A DNA stretch of 64,000 nt from Alkalimonas cellulosilytica (lineage in GTDB: Bacteria; Pseudomonadota; Gammaproteobacteria; Enterobacterales; Alteromonadaceae): positions 62,001-126,000 of the forward strand of contig NZ_JAUHLI010000006.1 of the NCBI RefSeq assembly GCF_036325985.1, written 5' to 3'. The notes below the pieces were generated by a model that saw only the letters and a program-made list of their open reading frames with translations, had not been told where the DNA came from and searched no databases. A program made the position numbers and the translations under genes. Below, piece by piece: positions 16,961 through 26,097 of this stretch (positions are counted from its first letter, which is position 1; each line of letters opens with the position of its first letter).

Positions 16961-17632
16961 ATGAGTCGAGTTCAGACCCAACAAAAAATCCTGGATGCTG
17001 CTGAAAGCCTGTTTGCCGAAACGGGCTTTAACGACACCTCGTTGCGGCAAATTACCAGCCGGGCGGAAGTTAATCTGGCGGCAGTAAATTACCATTTTGG
17101 CTCAAAAAAAGCTTTGATCCAGGCAGTATTGCAGCGGTATCTACAGGTCGTGATGCCCAGGCTGGAGCAACAATTTGAAGGGTTGTTAGCTAAACAAAAA
17201 CCAACGCAGTTGCCCGAGGTGCTGGCTGTCTTTGTGCAGCCATTGCTGGAGCTTGAACAGATAAAGCGTCAGGGCACCACCTTGTTTTTGCAACTGCTGG
17301 GGCGGGGCTATACTGATGTGCAGGGCCATCTTCGCAAATTTATCAGTCATCACTATGGCTCAGTGCTGAATAAGTTTGTGTTATTGGTACAACAATCTTG
17401 TCCCGGGCTGGACGCTGCCGAGATATTTTGGCGGCTGCATTTCTCGCTGGGAACCGTGGTATTCACCATGGCCTCCAGCGAAGCTTTGTTTGATATTGCG
17501 GCGGCGGATTATCAGCAGCAAGCGGATATTGAAAGTGTGATTCGGCGGTTATTGCCTTATCTGGCGGCAGGTATAGCTGCACCAGTGATGTATCCTGAAC
17601 AACTAAACTCCATGGCACATGTTGCCCACTAA
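16961..17632 (+). CDS. psrA: TetR-family fatty-acid-responsive regulator
   Basis: The 223-residue protein has an N-terminal TetR helix-turn-helix (ILDAAESLFAETGFNDTSLRQITSRAEVNLAAVNYHFGSKKALIQAVLQRYL). The AVNYHFGSKKALIQAV recognition segment is characteristic of PsrA, which in pseudomonads and several marine gammaproteobacteria represses fatty-acid degradation genes and is released by long-chain fatty acids or acyl-CoA. The C-terminal half is a helical ligand domain. It stands 9 bases upstream of fadE, so the pair is almost certainly co-transcribed, which supports the assignment. A PsrA-type operator overlaps its own promoter. Confidence 0.88.
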   Translation: MSRVQTQQKILDAAESLFAETGFNDTSLRQITSRAEVNLAAVNYHFGSKKALIQAVLQRYLQVVMPRLEQQFEGLLAKQKPTQLPEVLAVFVQPLLELEQIKRQGTTLFLQLLGRGYTDVQGHLRKFISHHYGSVLNKFVLLVQQSCPGLDAAEIFWRLHFSLGTVVFTMASSEALFDIAAADYQQQADIESVIRRLLPYLAAGIAAPVMYPEQLNSMAHVAH

Positions 17633-17641
17633 GGACCAACC

Positions 17642-19924
17642 ATGACTTTGTTATTGATTCTTGTGATTACGCTGGCGCTATTACTTGGCGTAACACCCAT
17701 CCGCCGGGCGCTGATTTCTGCTCCTGTGTTTAAGGTATTCAAGAAAATTTTGCCGCCGTTATCAGAAACAGAGCAGCAGGCGATGGAGGCAGGCGATGTC
17801 TGGTGGGATGGGGATCTATTCCAAGGCAAGCCAGACTGGCAAAAGCTGCATCAGTTTCCAAAGCCTAAGCTGAACGACGAAGAACAAGCCTTTATGGACG
17901 AGCAGGTAGAAACCTTGTTGGCCATGCTGGACGATTATGACATTGTGCAAAAGAAGCGCGACCTGCCGGAAAAGGTCTGGGAGTATCTGAAGCAGGAAGG
18001 CTTTTTTGCCATGATTATCCCGAAGAGCTATGGTGGTCGTGGCTTTTCCGCCATCGCCAATTCCACCATTGTTTCACGTATTGCCAGTCGCAGCCTGACA
18101 GCGGCAGTGACGGTGATGGTACCTAACTCCTTGGGCCCTGGCGAATTGTTGATGCACTATGGCACCGATCAACAAAAAGATTATTGGTTGCCGCGTTTAG
18201 CCGATGGCCGCGATGTCCCTTGTTTTGCTCTGACTGGTCCTGAAGCTGGTTCGGATGCCGGTGGTATTCCGGATACGGGGATTGTGTGTCGCGGTGAGTT
18301 TGAAGGCAAAGAAGTCACTGGTATCCGCTTAAACTGGGATAAACGTTATATTACTTTGTCACCGGTTGCGACGGTGCTCGGCCTGGCCTTTAAAATGTTT
18401 GATCCTGAAGGCTTACTGGGCGATAAGAAAGATATTGGTATTACCTGTGCCTTAATCCCAACTTCGCACCCTGGGGTGGAGATTGGTGATCGTCATTTCC
18501 CGATGGGCATGGCCTTTATGAATGGCACCACCTACGGCAAGGATGTCTTTATTCCGCTTGACTGGATCATCGGTGGTCCGGATTATGCCGGACGTGGTTG
18601 GCGCATGTTGGTGGAGTGTTTGTCTGCAGGCCGAGGTATTTCGCTGCCTGCGCTGGCAACGGCTACTGGCCATTTGGCCAGTCGGATGACCGGGGCCTAC
18701 AGCTACGTCCGTCAACAATTTGGCCTGTCAATTGGCAAGTTCGAAGGAGTGCAGGAAGCCTTTGCCCGTATTGGCGGGCTTACCTATGGTCTGGAAGCCA
18801 TGCGGGTGATGACGGCAGGGGCGATTGACTTAAAACTAAGCCCTGGCGTGGTGACTGCCATCGCAAAGTACCATATGACGGAAATGTCCCGAACCATTTT
18901 AAACGATGCCTTTGATATTCATGCTGGCCGGGCCATTCAATTGGGGCCAAAAAACTATCTGGCGCATGGTTATATGGGGGTGCCAATATCCATCACCGTA
19001 GAAGGCGCGAATATTTTAACCCGCAATCTGATGATTTTTGGTCAGGGAGCAACCCGTTGTCATCCTTATGTGCTGGCAGAGCTGCAAGCGGCTGCCAACC
19101 CGGATGCTGAGGAGGGTTTAAAGCAATTCGATGGTCTGCTATTGCGCCATGTTGGCTTTGCGCTTGGCAATACGTTCAGCTGTCTCTGGCAAGGACTAAC
19201 CGCAGCCGCCTTTAATAAAAGCCCGATGGCCGGGGAAACGGCGCGCTATTACAAGCAATTAAGTCGTATGAGCCGTGCTTTGGCACTGACGGCAGACATC
19301 TCGATGCTGATGCTGGGCGGTGATTTAAAACGCAAAGAAATGCTGTCAGCTCGATTAGGGGATGTGCTAAGCCAGTTGTATATGGCTTCAGCGGTGCTCA
19401 AGTTCTACGAAGACAATGGTCGTCAGCAAGCCGATCTGCCGTTTGTGCATTATAATCTGCAGCGTTCCCTAGCAGAGATAGGCCGTGCTTTTGATGGTTT
19501 CTTTGCCAACTTCCCATCCAGAGTAGTCGCGGTGTTATTGAAGCGATTGATTTTCCCATTTGGTATTGGCTACAAGATGCCAGCCGATGATATCTGCATG
19601 GATATTTGTGATGCACTGTCCAAGCCTGGCGTGATCCGCGATCGTCTGACCCATCTGTGCTACATTGGCGAAGGTGAGCAGGATCCAACCGGTTTAATGG
19701 AGCAGGCGTTTATCGAAATGCATCAGGCTCAACCGCAGTTAAAAGCTATTTTGCTGGCACAGCGTGATGGTAAAATCAGCCGCAAAGTACCGATGGAGCA
19801 AGCGATCACGGAAGCAGAAGCGGCTGGTATTGTCACCGCCGAGCAGGCAGAGCAGCTGCATCATATGAACAAGCTACGCTTTGAAGCCATCAGTGTTGAT
19901 AGCTTCAAACAAGGTGAGCTCTAA
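17642..19924 (+). CDS. fadE: Acyl-CoA dehydrogenase FadE
   Basis: FadE catalyses the first, FAD-dependent step of fatty-acid beta-oxidation (acyl-CoA to trans-2-enoyl-CoA). The 760-residue protein (E. coli FadE 814) starts with a hydrophobic membrane-association helix (TLLLILVITLALLLGV). The dehydrogenase core covers residues 80-470, including CFALTGPEAGSDAGGIPDTG and the flavin/substrate segment QFGLSIGKFEGVQEAFARIGG. The C-terminal extension (DUF1974 type, ending in the MPADDICMDICDAL and KVPMEQAITEAEAAGI regions) is specific to this FadE class. Its start is 9 bases after psrA, and a strong terminator follows. Confidence 0.95.
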   Translation: MTLLLILVITLALLLGVTPIRRALISAPVFKVFKKILPPLSETEQQAMEAGDVWWDGDLFQGKPDWQKLHQFPKPKLNDEEQAFMDEQVETLLAMLDDYDIVQKKRDLPEKVWEYLKQEGFFAMIIPKSYGGRGFSAIANSTIVSRIASRSLTAAVTVMVPNSLGPGELLMHYGTDQQKDYWLPRLADGRDVPCFALTGPEAGSDAGGIPDTGIVCRGEFEGKEVTGIRLNWDKRYITLSPVATVLGLAFKMFDPEGLLGDKKDIGITCALIPTSHPGVEIGDRHFPMGMAFMNGTTYGKDVFIPLDWIIGGPDYAGRGWRMLVECLSAGRGISLPALATATGHLASRMTGAYSYVRQQFGLSIGKFEGVQEAFARIGGLTYGLEAMRVMTAGAIDLKLSPGVVTAIAKYHMTEMSRTILNDAFDIHAGRAIQLGPKNYLAHGYMGVPISITVEGANILTRNLMIFGQGATRCHPYVLAELQAAANPDAEEGLKQFDGLLLRHVGFALGNTFSCLWQGLTAAAFNKSPMAGETARYYKQLSRMSRALALTADISMLMLGGDLKRKEMLSARLGDVLSQLYMASAVLKFYEDNGRQQADLPFVHYNLQRSLAEIGRAFDGFFANFPSRVVAVLLKRLIFPFGIGYKMPADDICMDICDALSKPGVIRDRLTHLCYIGEGEQDPTGLMEQAFIEMHQAQPQLKAILLAQRDGKISRKVPMEQAITEAEAAGIVTAEQAEQLHHMNKLRFEAISVDSFKQGEL

Positions 19925-19937
19925 CAGCCTATAAAGC

Positions 19938-19967
19938 AAAAAAGGACCCGCGGGTCCTTTTTTTATG
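19938..19967 (+). terminator. Rho-independent terminator after fadE
   Basis: A perfect palindrome, AAAGGACCCG (19941-19950) with CGGGTCCTTT (19951-19960), is followed by more T. A-runs on the other side make it potentially bidirectional towards the convergent leucine dehydrogenase gene. Confidence 0.9.
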
Positions 19968-19979
19968 GCAGGCAACCAA

Positions 19980-21020
19980 TCAACGGCCTTTGGCGATAAT
20001 CTCCTGCGCCATAATATCGGCTACCAGATGAGTGGATTTTTGCTCATTGTCGGCGCGCTGGAATATTTGCAGCAAGGTATCGTAAATTTGGTTGACCTTG
20101 GCTGTGGCGTCATCGGCGTTGTAACCTTCCGGCCGCATTTCCATGTACACATTGATGATGCCGCCAGCGTTGATGACGTAATCCGGCGCATATAAGATGC
20201 CGCGTTCACGCAGCATGTCACCATGGCGGGCTTTTTGCAGTTGATTGTTCGCACAGCCTGCCACTACTTTGGCGTTTAATTGTGGAATGGTGTCATCATT
20301 TAAGGTTGCCCCTAAAGCACAAGGTGCATAAATATCGACATCCTGGGCATAGATTTCATCCAAAGCGACGGCTGTCGCGCCGAACTGTTTCACCGCTCGC
20401 TCAATGGCTTGCTCGTTGATGTCGGTCACAAAAAGCTCCGCGCCTTCTTTGTGCAGATGCTCGCACAAGTAGAATCCCACACTGCCAAGCCCCTGGATGG
20501 CGACTTTCAGGCCTTTTAATGAATCCACACCGAACTGATGTTTAGCGGCAGCGCGAATGCCCTGATAGGTACCAATGGCAGTGAAAGGGCCTGGGTTGCC
20601 GCTTTTACCTTCCAGGCCAGCCACATAAGGGGTTTCTTTATTGACAATCATAATATCACCGGTGGTGATGTTCACGTCTTCGGCGCTGTAGTAGCTGCCA
20701 CCCAGACGGTGCAGGTGCCGACCAAAAGCACGAAATAAGGCTTCGGATTTAATGGTTTTGGCATCACCGATGATCACGGACTTACCACCACCGATTGGCA
20801 AACCTGCCATGGCATTTTTATAAGTCATGCCCTTGGATAAGCGCAGCACATCGCGGATGGCTTCTTCGTCACTGGCATAATTCCATAACCGGCAGCCACC
20901 GACTGCAGGACCTAAAGCGGTGCTGTGTACCGCGATAATGGCTTTTAAACCGGTTGCCTCATCACTGCAAAAGACAACTTGTTCGTGCTGATCAAACTCT
21001 GTGTGATTGAATACGGCCAC
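19980..21020 (-). CDS. Leucine dehydrogenase-type Glu/Leu/Phe/Val dehydrogenase
   Basis: The enzyme reversibly deaminates branched-chain amino acids to 2-oxo acids with NAD, feeding branched-chain catabolism. The 346-residue length and motifs fit leucine dehydrogenase: GPAVGGCRLWNY, catalytic lysines K68 (GMTYKNAMAG) and K80 (PIGGGKSVIIG), the Asp of SAEDVNITTGD, and a Rossmann fold (VAIQGLGSVGFYLCEHL). Start is GTG (21020-21018) with GGAGAG about 6 bases upstream. Related valine or phenylalanine dehydrogenases cannot be fully excluded. It is convergent with fadE, suggesting a local catabolic cluster feeding acyl-CoA metabolism. Confidence 0.9.
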   Translation of the reverse strand: MAVFNHTEFDQHEQVVFCSDEATGLKAIIAVHSTALGPAVGGCRLWNYASDEEAIRDVLRLSKGMTYKNAMAGLPIGGGKSVIIGDAKTIKSEALFRAFGRHLHRLGGSYYSAEDVNITTGDIMIVNKETPYVAGLEGKSGNPGPFTAIGTYQGIRAAAKHQFGVDSLKGLKVAIQGLGSVGFYLCEHLHKEGAELFVTDINEQAIERAVKQFGATAVALDEIYAQDVDIYAPCALGATLNDDTIPQLNAKVVAGCANNQLQKARHGDMLRERGILYAPDYVINAGGIINVYMEMRPEGYNADDATAKVNQIYDTLLQIFQRADNEQKSTHLVADIMAQEIIAKGR

Positions 21021-21061
21021 TTTGACTCTCCGCTGGCATAAAAATGATGGATCTGTGCATG

Positions 21062-21081
21062 GTTATACATGGGTATATAAC
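21062..21081. promoter_or_regulatory. Inverted repeat upstream of leucine dehydrogenase
   Basis: Arms GTTATA (21062-21067) and TATAAC (21076-21081) are separated by 8 bases and sit 42 bases before the GTG start. A second short palindrome with arms TTGCGC and GCGCAA is at 21099-21111. Either could be a regulator site or part of the promoter; the factor is unknown. Confidence 0.3.
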
Positions 21082-21266
21082 GGGTGCCAGACCGAATTTT
21101 GCGCTGCGCAATGTATCATTTCAGTCTGAGTTACGCCAGTTCTTGTCAGCTTTTTAAGCAGGTCAGACCTGTGTTTGGTGTCATTGCGACATTGGAGACA
21201 TTAGGCTTGATTGTCATTCGCTGCTGGCATAGAGTAAGTGCCGGTTTAATGAGGTAGATACGAGTA

Positions 21267-21683
21267 ATGAGTGAACAACTGACTGAGCAGCAGCAAAGTG
21301 AATGGGTCCGAAACCAGTTTCAAAAAGCCAATGAATACCTGGCATCCAAAGGCATCTTACCTGATCAAGTGGTAGTGAAAGAATCGCGCTATTTGGTCCC
21401 CTTGGTCGCGGTGTGGCGTATTAAAAGCCAGGATCGTAAAGAGTATTGGGTATTGACCGGCGACTTGCCGACTGATCACATGGCGCTGAGCGGTGCCAGG
21501 GATGCCAAAGATGCTGTCCGTGCTTTTTCGATGCACTGGCAGCTGAAAGCACAGCAAATTCTGGATACACAGCCGGGTGATAAAACCCAGGTTGACTTTG
21601 CTAACCTATTGATTAACCGGGCGCATGGTTTGTACGATTTGTTCGACAATGAAGCAATTTGGCAGGCTCAACAATCGGCTTAA
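21267..21683 (+). CDS. Small conserved protein, probably DUF4826 family
   Basis: This 138-residue soluble protein has no signal peptide or membrane segment. Features are an acidic, Gln-rich N terminus (EQLTEQQQSEWVRNQFQKANEYLASKG), a central beta-rich part (RYLVPLVAVWRIKSQDRKEYWVLTGDLPTDHM) and a helical end. From memory it fits DUF4826, a family common in Alteromonadales with no known function. It is monocistronic, between divergent leucine dehydrogenase and its own terminator. Confidence 0.75.
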   Translation: MSEQLTEQQQSEWVRNQFQKANEYLASKGILPDQVVVKESRYLVPLVAVWRIKSQDRKEYWVLTGDLPTDHMALSGARDAKDAVRAFSMHWQLKAQQILDTQPGDKTQVDFANLLINRAHGLYDLFDNEAIWQAQQSA

Positions 21684-21702
21684 GTGTAAAGCCATCCTTA
21701 CG

Positions 21703-21731
21703 AAGCCGCCAATGAATGGCGGCTTTTTTCT
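21703..21731 (+). terminator. Rho-independent terminator
   Basis: Arms AAGCCGCCA (21703-21711) and TGGCGGCTT (21717-21725) close a 5-base loop, followed by a T-run. It ends the small gene at 21267, just before the convergent roxA stop. Confidence 0.9.
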
Positions 21732-21737
21732 TTAAGC

Positions 21738-22892
21738 TTACTCAACAAAATACCAGTAGCCCTGGTTAATCAGTTGAGTGATAAACGCAAGACGCTCTGG
21801 GGTTTGCGCGAAGTGGCTGCATTGCTGCGCATCTAACACCGTTTGATCGGTCAGTAAACGGGCGCTATCAAGCTCCGTGGCGGGTAATGGAAAGCGATCA
21901 CCATTGATAAACAGCTGTATGTCTTCCTCAGCATTGGGCTGTTGGTAACAACAGCGCAAGCCACCCAGGCGCCCCAGTACCGAGCCTTCTTCCAGATACT
22001 CGGCAATTTCTTCAGCCTGATAATGCGGATCCGGCTCTTGCAAGTCCAACTCACGCTTGGCCTGAGTGATGTAACTGCCAAACCAGTAACTCAAGAGATC
22101 ATCGTCTGCCAGCAGTTGCTGCATCAATTGTCGCACCTGGCCTAAGTCGCGGCTGTTGATTTCGCCGGGTGATACGCTGCGTAGCCGGCCGGGATCGCTG
22201 AAGCGGGTACCGTCAATCTGAAAGTCGAGCAGGTAATCAGCCAGGCCGCCGATTAAATCTTTCTGCGCCGGAGCACGAAAGCCTACCGAGTAATTCAGGC
22301 TGGGATCCAGTGAAACACCATCATGCGGACAACCTGGTGGAATATACAGGATATCGCCAGGCTCCATGACTTCATCAATGCATGCTTGGAATTCAGTGAC
22401 TTGCAACAAACGTGGGTGAGGACAGAATTGCTCCAGGCTGGCATCGGGCATCCCAACACGCCAACGCCGTTTGCCCATGCCCTGAATGATGAATACATCG
22501 TACTGATCCAGATGAGGGCCAACACCTCCACCCGGTGCAGAGTAGCTGACCATCAAATCGTCAATCCGCCAGTTCGGAATAAAGCGAAAAGGCTCCAGCA
22601 GTTTGGCTGCATCCGGCTGCCAATAATCGACCGCCTGAACCAACAGAGTCCAGTCTTGTTCGCCGTACTTTTCAAAGCTGTCAAAGGGGCCTTCATCCAG
22701 CTGCCAGTTAGCAGCTTGTTTTTGGATTAAGCGGGCATCGACCTGCTCATCCAATGCCAGTCCGGCCAGTTCATCGGCGGAAATGGGATCCTGAAAGTTG
22801 GTAAAGCCGCCTTTGATCAGCAGCGGCTTCTGTTGCCAGTAATCTGCCAGAAACTGCTCGACGGTTAGCTTACCGAGGTTCAAGGTGTACAT
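21738..22892 (-). CDS. roxA: Ribosomal protein uL16 3-hydroxylase (JmjC/cupin oxygenase)
   Basis: RoxA (YcfD) is a 2-oxoglutarate/Fe(II) oxygenase that hydroxylates an Arg of ribosomal protein uL16. The 384-residue protein (E. coli 373) has the JmjC domain with the iron ligands in GPHLDQYDVF (HxD) and a later His in CPHDGVSL. It also has the family phrases WRIDDLMVSYSAPGGGVG and EPGDILYIPPGCPH, and a C-terminal winged-helix region ending GYWYFVE. The ATG at 22892 has GGAG 6 bases upstream and aligns with the E. coli N terminus. An ATG at 22910, overlapping the purB stop as TAATG, is the alternative. It is last in the mnmA-hflD-purB-roxA operon. Confidence 0.94.
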   Translation of the reverse strand: MYTLNLGKLTVEQFLADYWQQKPLLIKGGFTNFQDPISADELAGLALDEQVDARLIQKQAANWQLDEGPFDSFEKYGEQDWTLLVQAVDYWQPDAAKLLEPFRFIPNWRIDDLMVSYSAPGGGVGPHLDQYDVFIIQGMGKRRWRVGMPDASLEQFCPHPRLLQVTEFQACIDEVMEPGDILYIPPGCPHDGVSLDPSLNYSVGFRAPAQKDLIGGLADYLLDFQIDGTRFSDPGRLRSVSPGEINSRDLGQVRQLMQQLLADDDLLSYWFGSYITQAKRELDLQEPDPHYQAEEIAEYLEEGSVLGRLGGLRCCYQQPNAEEDIQLFINGDRFPLPATELDSARLLTDQTVLDAQQCSHFAQTPERLAFITQLINQGYWYFVE

Positions 22893-22909
22893 AGTCTGCT
22901 CCAAAGCCA

Positions 22910-24280
22910 TTAAGGCAGGCGATCCACCAGGGCGATAGCAGCGCCGATGTAACCGGCCGGAGTAAACTGCATCATCATGGCTTTGCCTTCAGCGGGCATG
23001 TCCAACTGGTCAATAAATGCATGCAGGTCGGCTGGTGTAATGCGCTTACCGCGGGTGAGCTCTTTTAATTTTTCGTATGGTTTTTCAATGCCATACTTGC
23101 GCATCACCGTTTGTACCGGTTCGGCCAGCAGCTCCCAGTTGGCATCCAATTCGGCCAGCAGGCTGGCTTCGTTGACTTCCAGCTTACTGATGCCTTTTAG
23201 AGTGGCTTGATAGGCAATCAGACTGTAGCCAATCCCAACACCCAGATTACGCAATACGGTCGAGTCGGTCAGATCGCGTTGCCAGCGAGAGACCGGTAGC
23301 TTGGCTGCCAGATGATCAAAGATAGCATTGGCCAGGCCCAGGTTGCCCTCGGAGTTTTCAAAGTCAATCGGGTTTACTTTGTGTGGCATGGTGGATGAGC
23401 CAATTTCACCTGCAACCGTTTTTTGTTTGAAGTGACCCAGTGCAATGTAACCCCAGACATCCCGATCAAAGTCGAGCAGAATGGTATTAAAGCGGGCAAT
23501 GGCGTCAAACAGCTCGGCGATGTAATCGTGTGGCTCAATCTGGGTGGTGTAGGGGTTCCAGCTTAGCCCTAAACTGGTGACAAACTGTTCTGAAATCTGG
23601 TGCCAATCCAGTTCTGGATACGCCGATAAGTGCGCATTGTAGTTACCGACAGCACCGTTAAATTTACCCAGCAGGCTAATGCTGGCAATTTGATCACGTT
23701 GCCGCTTCAGCCGCATATAGACGTTGGCCATTTCCTTGCCCATGGTGGTGGGAGAGGCTGGTTGACCATGAGTACGGGCCATCATCGGCACCGTTTTGTA
23801 ATCAACCGCCAATTGGCGAATGGCATTGAGCAGCTGATCGCAGTATGGAAGGATCACCTGCTCACGCGCATCTTTCAACATCAATCCGTGCGATAAATTG
23901 TTGATGTCTTCCGAGGTACAGGCAAAGTGAATGAACTCGGTGACTGCATTTAATTCCGCATTGGCAGTGACTTTTTCTTTAAGCAAGTATTCCACCGCTT
24001 TGACATCATGGTTGGTGGTACGCTCAATCTCTTTTACCCGCTCAGCATCGGCCAGACTGAAGTCTGTGACAATCGCATCAAGCAACGCATTGGCCTCAGA
24101 ACTTAGCTTAGGCACTTCGCCGATGCCATCAATGCTGGCCATCTGTTGCAACCAGCGCACTTCCACGGTCACCCGGTATTTGATCAGGCCAAACTCGCTG
24201 AAAAAATCGCGCAGCTCAGTAGTTTTGCTGCCGTAGCGGCCATCCACCGGTGATAAGGCGGTCAGTGCGTTCAGTTCCAT
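22910..24280 (-). CDS. purB: Adenylosuccinate lyase
   Basis: PurB cleaves SAICAR to AICAR and adenylosuccinate to AMP, both releasing fumarate, in purine synthesis. The 456-residue length equals E. coli PurB. The fumarase/aspartase superfamily signature GSSTMPHKVNP is visible, as are the catalytic-His segments FIHFACTSEDINN and MARTHGQPASPT. The N terminus MELNALTALSPVDGRYGSKT is typical. It follows hflD by 32 bases, the order found in E. coli. Confidence 0.98.
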   Translation of the reverse strand: MELNALTALSPVDGRYGSKTTELRDFFSEFGLIKYRVTVEVRWLQQMASIDGIGEVPKLSSEANALLDAIVTDFSLADAERVKEIERTTNHDVKAVEYLLKEKVTANAELNAVTEFIHFACTSEDINNLSHGLMLKDAREQVILPYCDQLLNAIRQLAVDYKTVPMMARTHGQPASPTTMGKEMANVYMRLKRQRDQIASISLLGKFNGAVGNYNAHLSAYPELDWHQISEQFVTSLGLSWNPYTTQIEPHDYIAELFDAIARFNTILLDFDRDVWGYIALGHFKQKTVAGEIGSSTMPHKVNPIDFENSEGNLGLANAIFDHLAAKLPVSRWQRDLTDSTVLRNLGVGIGYSLIAYQATLKGISKLEVNEASLLAELDANWELLAEPVQTVMRKYGIEKPYEKLKELTRGKRITPADLHAFIDQLDMPAEGKAMMMQFTPAGYIGAAIALVDRLP

Positions 24281-24312
24281 GGTGCTTCCTCGTAAACAGT
24301 CAATAAAAAGGG

Positions 24313-24933
24313 TTAGTCTTGCAGCGCCAGTCGCGCTTGGTGAACCAATTGTTTGCGCTTAAACAGCAAGTGCCAGCGGCTGCCTCCTGCCTGGCGCCAG
24401 AGTACTGCGGCGCGCACCGCTGCCAGTAATAGAGCGCGTACTTTGTGCTGTACCTGGGTTTGTTTTAACAGTTCTGGCTGGCCTGCAACCTGAATGCGGG
24501 TGCCCAGAGTGCTGATGCACTCAATGTAGATATCAGCCATGTTCGACAATAAGGTGTCGTCGGTTATGCTAAAATGCTCCAATTGACGGGCCAATTGTTG
24601 CAAGCGTTTACCAAGGGCTGCCATGTTGGAGCCGCTTTTAGCCAAACGCCGTTCCAGCGCCAGTACGGCTACTACATAACGGGTAATTTCGACGTCTTTG
24701 TTCGGGTTATCGCCCAGCTGTTGCAACAATACCTGATAACCGCTGCGTAAATGTCGCAGTTCGCCGCCATAAATATCGATCGGGGTATCCGCATCCAGGA
24801 TGGCAACACTGCCTAACATCAGTTCCAATTGGTCCTGGTCAACTTCTTTGGTTTTGGCGACCGCTTTGACCAGACTGAGCGCCTGGCACAAGGCAGCCAG
24901 CGCCATAACTTGGGTAGAAACATTTGCTTGCAT
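24313..24933 (-). CDS. hflD: High-frequency lysogenisation protein HflD homologue
   Basis: This 206-residue, mostly helical protein has family phrases such as MALAALCQALSLVKAVA, YGGELRHLRSGYQVLLQQL and RYVVAVLALERRLAKS. In E. coli HflD is membrane-associated, binds phage lambda CII and affects lysogeny; its host role is poorly defined. It lies between mnmA (3 bases upstream) and purB, as in E. coli, which supports the call and indicates translational coupling with mnmA. Confidence 0.93.
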   Translation of the reverse strand: MQANVSTQVMALAALCQALSLVKAVAKTKEVDQDQLELMLGSVAILDADTPIDIYGGELRHLRSGYQVLLQQLGDNPNKDVEITRYVVAVLALERRLAKSGSNMAALGKRLQQLARQLEHFSITDDTLLSNMADIYIECISTLGTRIQVAGQPELLKQTQVQHKVRALLLAAVRAAVLWRQAGGSRWHLLFKRKQLVHQARLALQD

Positions 24934-24936
24934 AGC

Positions 24937-26055
24937 TTAATTCAATGCCTTATCAATAATGCCGCCACCAAGGCAGACGTCGTCGAGATAGAAAACGGCC
25001 GATTGTCCTGGAGTCACGGCTTTTTGCGGCTGGTCGAAGTTCACCTGCAGTTCTCCGCTCGGAAGCGGGGTGACGGTGCAGGGAATATCGTGCTGACGAT
25101 AACGGGTTTTCACACTGCAGCGCAACGGTTGGCCAGGGCCCACCCGGTCGACCCAGTGCAGTTGACTGGCGATAAGGCCCTTCGCAAACAGACTGGGATG
25201 ATCGGCTCCTTGCACCACCAACAGGCGGTTATTGATCAAATCTTTGCCTGCAACGTACCAGGGATCGTCACCACTGTTTTTCAAGCCGCCAATACCCAGG
25301 CCTTTGCGCTGACCTAACGTGTGGTACATCAGGCCTTCGTGCTGGCCGATAATCTCGCCTTCGGGGGTCACAATATCACCAGGCTGTGCTGGCAGGTACT
25401 TTTGCAAAAAATCTTTGAATTTTCGTTCGCCGATAAAACAAATGCCGGTGCTGTCTTTTTTATCGTGAGTGATAAAGCCTTGCTGTTCGGCGATGGCGCG
25501 CACCTCGTGTTTTTCCAGTTCGCCCACCGGAAACAGGGTTTGCGCCACATGCTGTTCGGCCAGCGTGTATAAAAAATAACTCTGGTCTTTGTTTTGATCC
25601 AAGCCGCGCAGCAGTTGCCAGTGCCCGTCTGTTTCACGTCGGCGCACATAATGGCCGGTTGCGATGAAATCGGCCTGCAGTGCTTCGGCGGCAAACTCAA
25701 GGAAGGCTTTAAACTTAATTTCCTTGTTGCACATGATATCCGGGTTGGGGGTGCGGCCAGCTTTGTATTCAGCCAGAAAGTACTCGAACACCTGATCCCA
25801 GTACTCGGCAGCAAAATTGACTTTATGCAGTTTAATGCCCAGCCGGTCACACACCTGCTGCGCATCTGCCATGTCTTCGGCTGCAGCACAGTACTCATCG
25901 TTGTCGTCTTCTTCCCAGTTCTTCATAAACAGGGCTTCGACCTGATAGCCTTGCTGCAACAGCAGATAAGCAGAAACCGATGAGTCCACTCCGCCGGACA
26001 TGCCGACAATGACTTTTTTTGGCGTGGAAGCTGACTTTGGCGTGGAAGCTGACAT
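24937..26055 (-). CDS. mnmA: tRNA-specific 2-thiouridylase
   Basis: MnmA installs the 2-thio group on U34 of tRNAs for Lys, Glu and Gln, using sulfur relayed through the Tus proteins. The 372-residue protein has the PP-loop ATP site (VIVGMSGGVDSSVSAYLL), the first catalytic Cys in NPDIMCNKEIKF, the second in DSTGICFIGERKF, and the C-terminal beta-barrel (GQSAVFYLDDVCLGGGII). The N terminus has an unusual duplicated hexapeptide SASTPK before the conserved start. It is first gene of the operon with hflD, purB and roxA. The nudJ gene that separates rluE and mnmA in E. coli is absent. Confidence 0.97.
   Translation of the reverse strand: MSASTPKSASTPKKVIVGMSGGVDSSVSAYLLLQQGYQVEALFMKNWEEDDNDEYCAAAEDMADAQQVCDRLGIKLHKVNFAAEYWDQVFEYFLAEYKAGRTPNPDIMCNKEIKFKAFLEFAAEALQADFIATGHYVRRRETDGHWQLLRGLDQNKDQSYFLYTLAEQHVAQTLFPVGELEKHEVRAIAEQQGFITHDKKDSTGICFIGERKFKDFLQKYLPAQPGDIVTPEGEIIGQHEGLMYHTLGQRKGLGIGGLKNSGDDPWYVAGKDLINNRLLVVQGADHPSLFAKGLIASQLHWVDRVGPGQPLRCSVKTRYRQHDIPCTVTPLPSGELQVNFDQPQKAVTPGQSAVFYLDDVCLGGGIIDKALN
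26017..26052 (-). repeat. 18-base tandem duplication in the 5' end of mnmA
   Basis: Two adjacent 18-base copies encode SASTPK twice (codons 2-7 and 8-13), differing only in the last base. The reading frame is kept. It lengthens the non-conserved N terminus and looks like a recent slippage duplication. Confidence 0.85.
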
Positions 26056-26088
26056 GAGGCCCTTACAACTCGGAAAAAATTGGGCCGG

Positions 26089-26097
26089 ATTATAACA
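26089..26097 (-). promoter_or_regulatory. Extended -10 promoter of the mnmA operon
   Basis: Read on the minus strand, TGTTATAAT is a perfect extended -10 (TGn plus TATAAT), about 34 bases before the mnmA ATG and directly after the rluE stop. No good -35 is present, which is normal for this class. Confidence 0.6.
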
